A stretch of 64,000 nucleotides of DNA from contig CM041297.1 in the NCBI GenBank assembly GCA_023052935.1, positions 100,575,063 to 100,639,062 on the forward strand, written 5' to 3'. A program made the position numbers and the translations under genes. Below are positions 60,431 through 64,000 of the stretch, in pieces. Within the stretch, counting starts at the first letter, position 1. Each line of letters starts with the position of its first letter. The DNA comes from Piezodorus guildinii (taxonomy: Eukaryota > Arthropoda > Insecta > Hemiptera > Pentatomidae). The notes under the pieces are model-generated. The model ran no database searches. It saw only the letters and a program-made list of their open reading frames with translations, and was not told where the DNA came from.

Positions 60431-61382
60431 TGTGGGAAACTAAGAGGGAATGCTGAAAGGAGTCTTGTAAGGAGAGTGATGAGGGGTCTTATTGTATTTT
60501 GTAGATCGAGAAGGAATGAGGAAAGGATAGACGTTATGTCAGATGGGTGTTGGCTGGGATAGGAATAATTGGCGGTATCATGGGATGGAGTGTTAATTTG
60601 GGAAGGTGGTGGTTGAATTTTTTTTTGAGGCCGTTGTATAGGTTCTATATTTGAAGGTACAGCTGAAGAGGGTGGGAACTGAAAGGAAGGAAGAGAGGAG
60701 ACTGGAACTTTGGGAGGAGGAATAACTGAAGGTAACTTAACCCCGTGGGAAGCGTTTTTAGGGGTGAGGTCCGTTTTCGGAGATTTCGGCTGAGAATGGG
60801 AGGTCTGGGGAAGGAAATGAGAGGTCTGGGGCTGTGGTTGGACAATCTGTTGTTGAGGATGATAGGAGGTTTGAGGTTGGGATGTTGAGTGTTGAGGCGG
60901 TTGAGGGCGAGATAGCAGTATCGTTGAGTGTTGTTTTACTGAGCTATTGTAGGTAGCTGGTCTTGGGTTGAAGGTTGCAGTCCTCTGAGGAATAGGATCA
61001 GTTCTCGGTGAAGGACCGGGTATCTCTTCTTCTGGAGCGGTAGTTCTCTGGCTTTGCAATTTATATGATAAGTTTTGAGCTTTTTGCCTAAACATAGTTT
61101 TATAGACTATGCAGCCTTTATAATTTGCAGGATGTTCTTCGTTACATAAAACACATTTTGCTGGTGTGTCTCGAGGCTTCTGGCAGGTGCCTGATGCGTG
61201 CGGACCTGCACATTTGACACATCGAGACTGATGATGACAATATGCTCTTGTGTGTCCCAAATGTTGGCAGTTAGTACATTGCACTATTTCATTTCTCCGT
61301 CTAGGCTCCTCGAATCGGATAACTGAGTATACTAAGCGATTTATTTCGAATATATCCTTATTGTTCCTTTTATCCTTATTCC
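60427..61382 (-). CDS. Jockey-type ORF1 (Gag-like), N-terminally truncated
   Basis: Open for about 318 codons from the junction: a region RNKDKRNNKDIFEINRLVYS, three CCHC knuckles (CTNCQHLGHTRAYC, CVKCAGPHASGTC, CVLCNEEHPANYKGC), then a long Pro/Gln/Ser-rich tail to TGA at 60427-60429. Knuckles bind element RNA in this family. The missing N-terminal half is displaced by the CR1 element at 61383. Confidence 0.87.
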
Positions 61383-61729
61383 TCAGTCTGGCCAGAGACA
61401 GCAACCAGTGAACATCGCTCTCCTAATTCGTTCTTCTGTATACATTGTTTAAATCTTAGTGTTATTAACTTTGCTCACTTTTCTTTTTACTATCATCGTT
61501 ATAAACAATAGTTTTAGTGTAGACTCACTTATTAATAATTTAGTAATCTTTTTAATAAACAGTGAAAAAGGATAGTGGTTTCTGTGATACACCTGTGGGA
61601 GCGTCATATAATCCTTATCTCTTCACGTATTAAGACGTCAATAACAGGTACTATTTATAAATAACCTCGATTATTTACAAACAATCCCGCCTATACTGTT
61701 TACTTTTATTTTTTCAACTAAACATTAAA

Positions 61730-62683
61730 ATGGTTCTTTACTCTCTATGTGACAGCGCCATCACGCGTGACGATAAAAATAATGTAAGTTGCAGTAAATG
61801 CCGGGTTTTTCATGGAAAATGCTATGGCTTACATGATAAAGACATAGAAAATCTCAAAGTAAATAAAAAACCTTGGTTTTGCCCTAACTGTGATTTCGTA
61901 AAAAAATCGATCTCGGCTAGTGAGAAACCGGTATCGATATCGAAAAGCAGCCAGCAGCAAGCAGGGGAGCCAACCTCATCTGATATTCTAGCGGCAGTGA
62001 CCCATCAAGGAGCCCAAGTGCATGAAGAGATCAAAAGCATGTGGGATTCCCTAGATAAGTACGGGGAACTGAGTTTCGAATTAAATGAGAGACTCTCCAA
62101 AATTGAGAGCCACCTTGAGGGTCAGACCAAGTATATTGAAGAGCTCACTTTGGAAAACAGGACCCTAAAAAACAAAGTGGGAGATCTTGAGGTCTGCCTT
62201 AATAAAGCTGAGCAAGGCCTACTTTGTAGGTCCCTGGAAATTCGGGGTATCCCGGTCCGCCCGGGGGAAACTCCAGCGGCCCTGGTGACGAGTGTGGCGG
62301 CTGGCCTGGGCATGAAGATTTCTGCGGAGGATCTGGACATGGTGGAACGAAGAAGATCAAAGCCTGGTGATCCAAGGCCGCCTCCTGTCGTTGCCCGCTT
62401 TGTCAGGCAAATGACAAGGGACGAACTAGTGAAACATCGAAAGGTGAAGAGAGACTTCACAACGCGGGATATCGGCTGGGAAGATAACGATTGCCACTGT
62501 ATATACCTAGGTGAGGAGATGTCTCCAGCAAACAGACATCTTTACTGGCTCGCCCGACAAAAAAGATCTCCTGGCAAATTAAAATACGTTTGGTTTGCTG
62601 CCGGGAGAGTGCGTTGCCGCAAGGACGACGGACAACCTGTGGTATACATCGACAAGGTACAGGATCTTGAGGTATTCTGCTGA
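61730..62683 (+). CDS. CR1-like ORF1 with PHD-type finger, intact
   Basis: 317 residues. Residues about 1-60: CSLCD-type zinc finger (LCDSAITRDDKNNVSCSKC, HGKCYGLHD, PWFCPNCD). About 100-165: coiled coil (VHEEIKSMWDSLDKYGELSF; IEELTLENRTLKNKVGDLEV). About 170-317: RNA-binding-like domain (RSLEIRGIPVRPGETP, RRSKPGDPRPPPVVARFVRQ, FTTRDIGW, GEEMSPANRHLYWLARQ, AAGRVRCRKDDG). This is the zinc-finger/coiled-coil/RNA-binding plan of CR1-group ORF1 proteins, which bind element RNA. One residue is missing in the finger relative to copy 1 (CRVFHGK against CRVVYHGK), and the first Cys pair here reads YSLCD rather than CSLCD, so one zinc ligand set may differ. Confidence 0.87.
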   Translation: MVLYSLCDSAITRDDKNNVSCSKCRVFHGKCYGLHDKDIENLKVNKKPWFCPNCDFVKKSISASEKPVSISKSSQQQAGEPTSSDILAAVTHQGAQVHEEIKSMWDSLDKYGELSFELNERLSKIESHLEGQTKYIEELTLENRTLKNKVGDLEVCLNKAEQGLLCRSLEIRGIPVRPGETPAALVTSVAAGLGMKISAEDLDMVERRRSKPGDPRPPPVVARFVRQMTRDELVKHRKVKRDFTTRDIGWEDNDCHCIYLGEEMSPANRHLYWLARQKRSPGKLKYVWFAAGRVRCRKDDGQPVVYIDKVQDLEVFC

Positions 62684-62957
62684 CTCCTGGGCAACCGTCA
62701 ACCCTCCAGTTTCAACCAGCTTTTCCCTACGGACTCTGATAATATTCAACTTTTATATTTATCTTTTCTTACTTTTCATTCTTTTTATCTTTGTTTACTT
62801 TTTCTTTCTATAAATTATCCTAAATTACTCTCATTTTATGATATTTTTCACAGTTCACTTTCAATGATTATATTCAGTTTTTATTTTTCGCATGGCATAA
62901 TTATCCAAATTTTAATTGTAACCTCTTCTTCTTGGCATCTTCTCCCATCTCATTCCC

Positions 62958-64000
62958 ATGTCTAATATCCTAAACATTTGTCATGTTAACTCCCAATCCT
63001 TACCAGCCCATTACGATGAATTCCTACAATATTTTAGCCAGAACTTTTATCATGTCATAGCTATTTCAGAAACATGGTTAAAACCTTATATCCCCTCCTC
63101 TTCTGTTTCCTTACCCGATTATTCCTTTATACGACACGACCGAATAGGCCGCACAGGTGGCGGCGTCGGTCTATACGTTCATAATAACCTTAAATTCCGT
63201 ATTCTAGAAGTCTCAACCCCATCTGACCAACCTCATATTGAGTTCCTTTTCATTGAAATTACTTGTAACACCCATCCTCTTCTATTTGCTGTAGTGTACC
63301 GCCCTCCTCTAGTTCCTTTTGATGCTCCTTTTGAAAATACCCTTTACAACTACATTCCGCTCTACAATAATATCATAATCTCAGGCGATCTTAATACCAA
63401 TTTCCTATCCAACTCCAACGATCAACAGTACCTCGAGAATCTCTTCTTTTCCCTGAATCTTTTCATCGTTCCTTTCTCATCCACCCATCATACCCGCTTT
63501 TCCGATACCTGGTTAGACCTTCATGTAATCGACTCGGCCCAGAACCTTCTCTCTTCATCACAATTGCCTGTCCCATTCCTTTCCTCCCACGACTTAATCC
63601 AAATATCTTATAATATCCAAACTCCAAAAATCCTCCCCAAAACCATAACGTTCTGTAACATTAATGCCCTCACCCGCGAAAACTTACTACCTGACCTAGA
63701 AATCCTCAACTGGGACGACTTATATTCATCTTCCTCCATAGACTCAATGGTCGATATCCTTACTTCCAACCTCATCAATATCCTCGACAAACATGCTCCA
63801 CTCAAAACCTGTACCTTCCGCCGCCGCCCTGCTCCCTGGATGTGTCAAGAGATAAGAGATTTACAAAGGAAGCGTGAGGCTGCCCGCAGACGCTTCAGGC
63901 GTACAAGACATGCAGATGATTATGAAGCGTTTAGGGTACTCCGTAACTTGACACAAACAACAGTAAGGCGTGCAAAATCCAACTATTTTCATGAAGCTTT
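62958..64000 (+). CDS. CR1-like ORF2, partial at window edge
   Basis: Starts MSNILNICHVNSQSLPAHYD, 275 bases after the ORF1 stop, and is open for 347 codons to the edge. Endonuclease motifs ISETWLKP, GGGVGLYV, VVYRPPLVPFDAP, ISGDLNTN, LSSHDLIQI and the linker RRRPAPWMCQEIRDLQRKRE match copy 1 nearly residue for residue. The RT lies outside. Confidence 0.9.
   Translation, partial: MSNILNICHVNSQSLPAHYDEFLQYFSQNFYHVIAISETWLKPYIPSSSVSLPDYSFIRHDRIGRTGGGVGLYVHNNLKFRILEVSTPSDQPHIEFLFIEITCNTHPLLFAVVYRPPLVPFDAPFENTLYNYIPLYNNIIISGDLNTNFLSNSNDQQYLENLFFSLNLFIVPFSSTHHTRFSDTWLDLHVIDSAQNLLSSSQLPVPFLSSHDLIQISYNIQTPKILPKTITFCNINALTRENLLPDLEILNWDDLYSSSSIDSMVDILTSNLINILDKHAPLKTCTFRRRPAPWMCQEIRDLQRKREAARRRFRRTRHADDYEAFRVLRNLTQTTVRRAKSNYFHEA

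Larger units (their letters stand above)
57582..61382 (-). mobile_element. Jockey-type LINE, 5' end cut by a CR1 insertion
   Basis: Poly-A tail seen as the T run 57582-57601. Contains ORF2 (57734-60430) and ORF1 (60427 to about 61382), which overlap as ATGA. At 61382 the sequence switches abruptly to the 5' end of a plus-strand CR1-like element, so the first part of ORF1 should reappear beyond that element. Degraded relatives lie at 4210, 7576/8818 and 21210. Confidence 0.9.
61383..64000 (+). mobile_element. CR1-like LINE (copy 2), intact as far as visible
   Basis: Starts TCAGTCTGGCCAGAGACAGC, shares the 5' UTR with copy 1 (CAGTGAA...GGTTTCTGTGAT, CTCTTCACGTATTAAGACG), has an intact ORF1 and an ORF2 open to the right edge. 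The two copies are close in sequence, so the family was recently mobile. Confidence 0.88.

Overview
This is an AT-rich piece of animal nuclear genome, most probably from an insect. Genes are split by GT-AG introns. Non-LTR retrotransposons, tRNA-derived SINE-like repeats, Helitron-like and mariner elements are abundant, and nothing suggests bacterial or organellar DNA. I cannot name the species. Two host genes lie tail to tail, and their introns are filled with transposable elements.

Host gene 1 (+ strand, 7138-25386) is a long-chain acyl-CoA synthetase of the ACSL1/5/6 type. I resolve ten exons whose phases join up; the 5' exon(s) are not found. The introns hold almost every repeat class in the left half, and the largest runs 7262-17975. 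Host gene 2 (- strand, 56968 down to 25951) is a pericentrin-like centrosome protein. I resolve 23 exons giving about 1,479 residues of coiled coil that end in a PACT domain; its 5' end lies beyond the right edge. Each gene has exactly one homopolymer-associated frame break: one A too many at 19513-19516, and one A too few (minus strand) at 42515-42519. Correcting each by one base makes the joined lengths divisible by three, so assembly error is the leading explanation.

Region by region: 1-7137 holds a 1.3 kb hairpin-forming inverted repeat, SINE pieces, a Penelope-like fragment with a hammerhead-ribozyme-like core, a possible piggyBac-like MITE, and Jockey and CR1 scraps. 7138-25500 is ACSL; its first intron carries a possible 3 kb Helitron, two palindromic foldback elements built from SINE-like arms, and a MITE-like repeat interrupted by an RTE element with a 15-bp target duplication. 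25600-57000 is the pericentrin-like gene. Its introns contain compact Helitrons (29214-29826, 30387-30510), a nested stack (34426-39090: SINE, RTE with an open 904-codon frame, deleted mariner), and a near full-length CR1-like element on the minus strand (45918-50699). 57580-64000 holds a Jockey-type element on the minus strand (intact ORF2, ATGA-coupled ORF1). Its ORF1 is cut by a second CR1-like element on the plus strand, whose ORF1 is intact and whose ORF2 is open to the window edge.

The least familiar structures are the SINE-armed palindromes at 7832-8815 and 12393-12895, the repeated hammerhead-like motifs, and two unassigned exon-like segments on the minus strand at 16567-16777.
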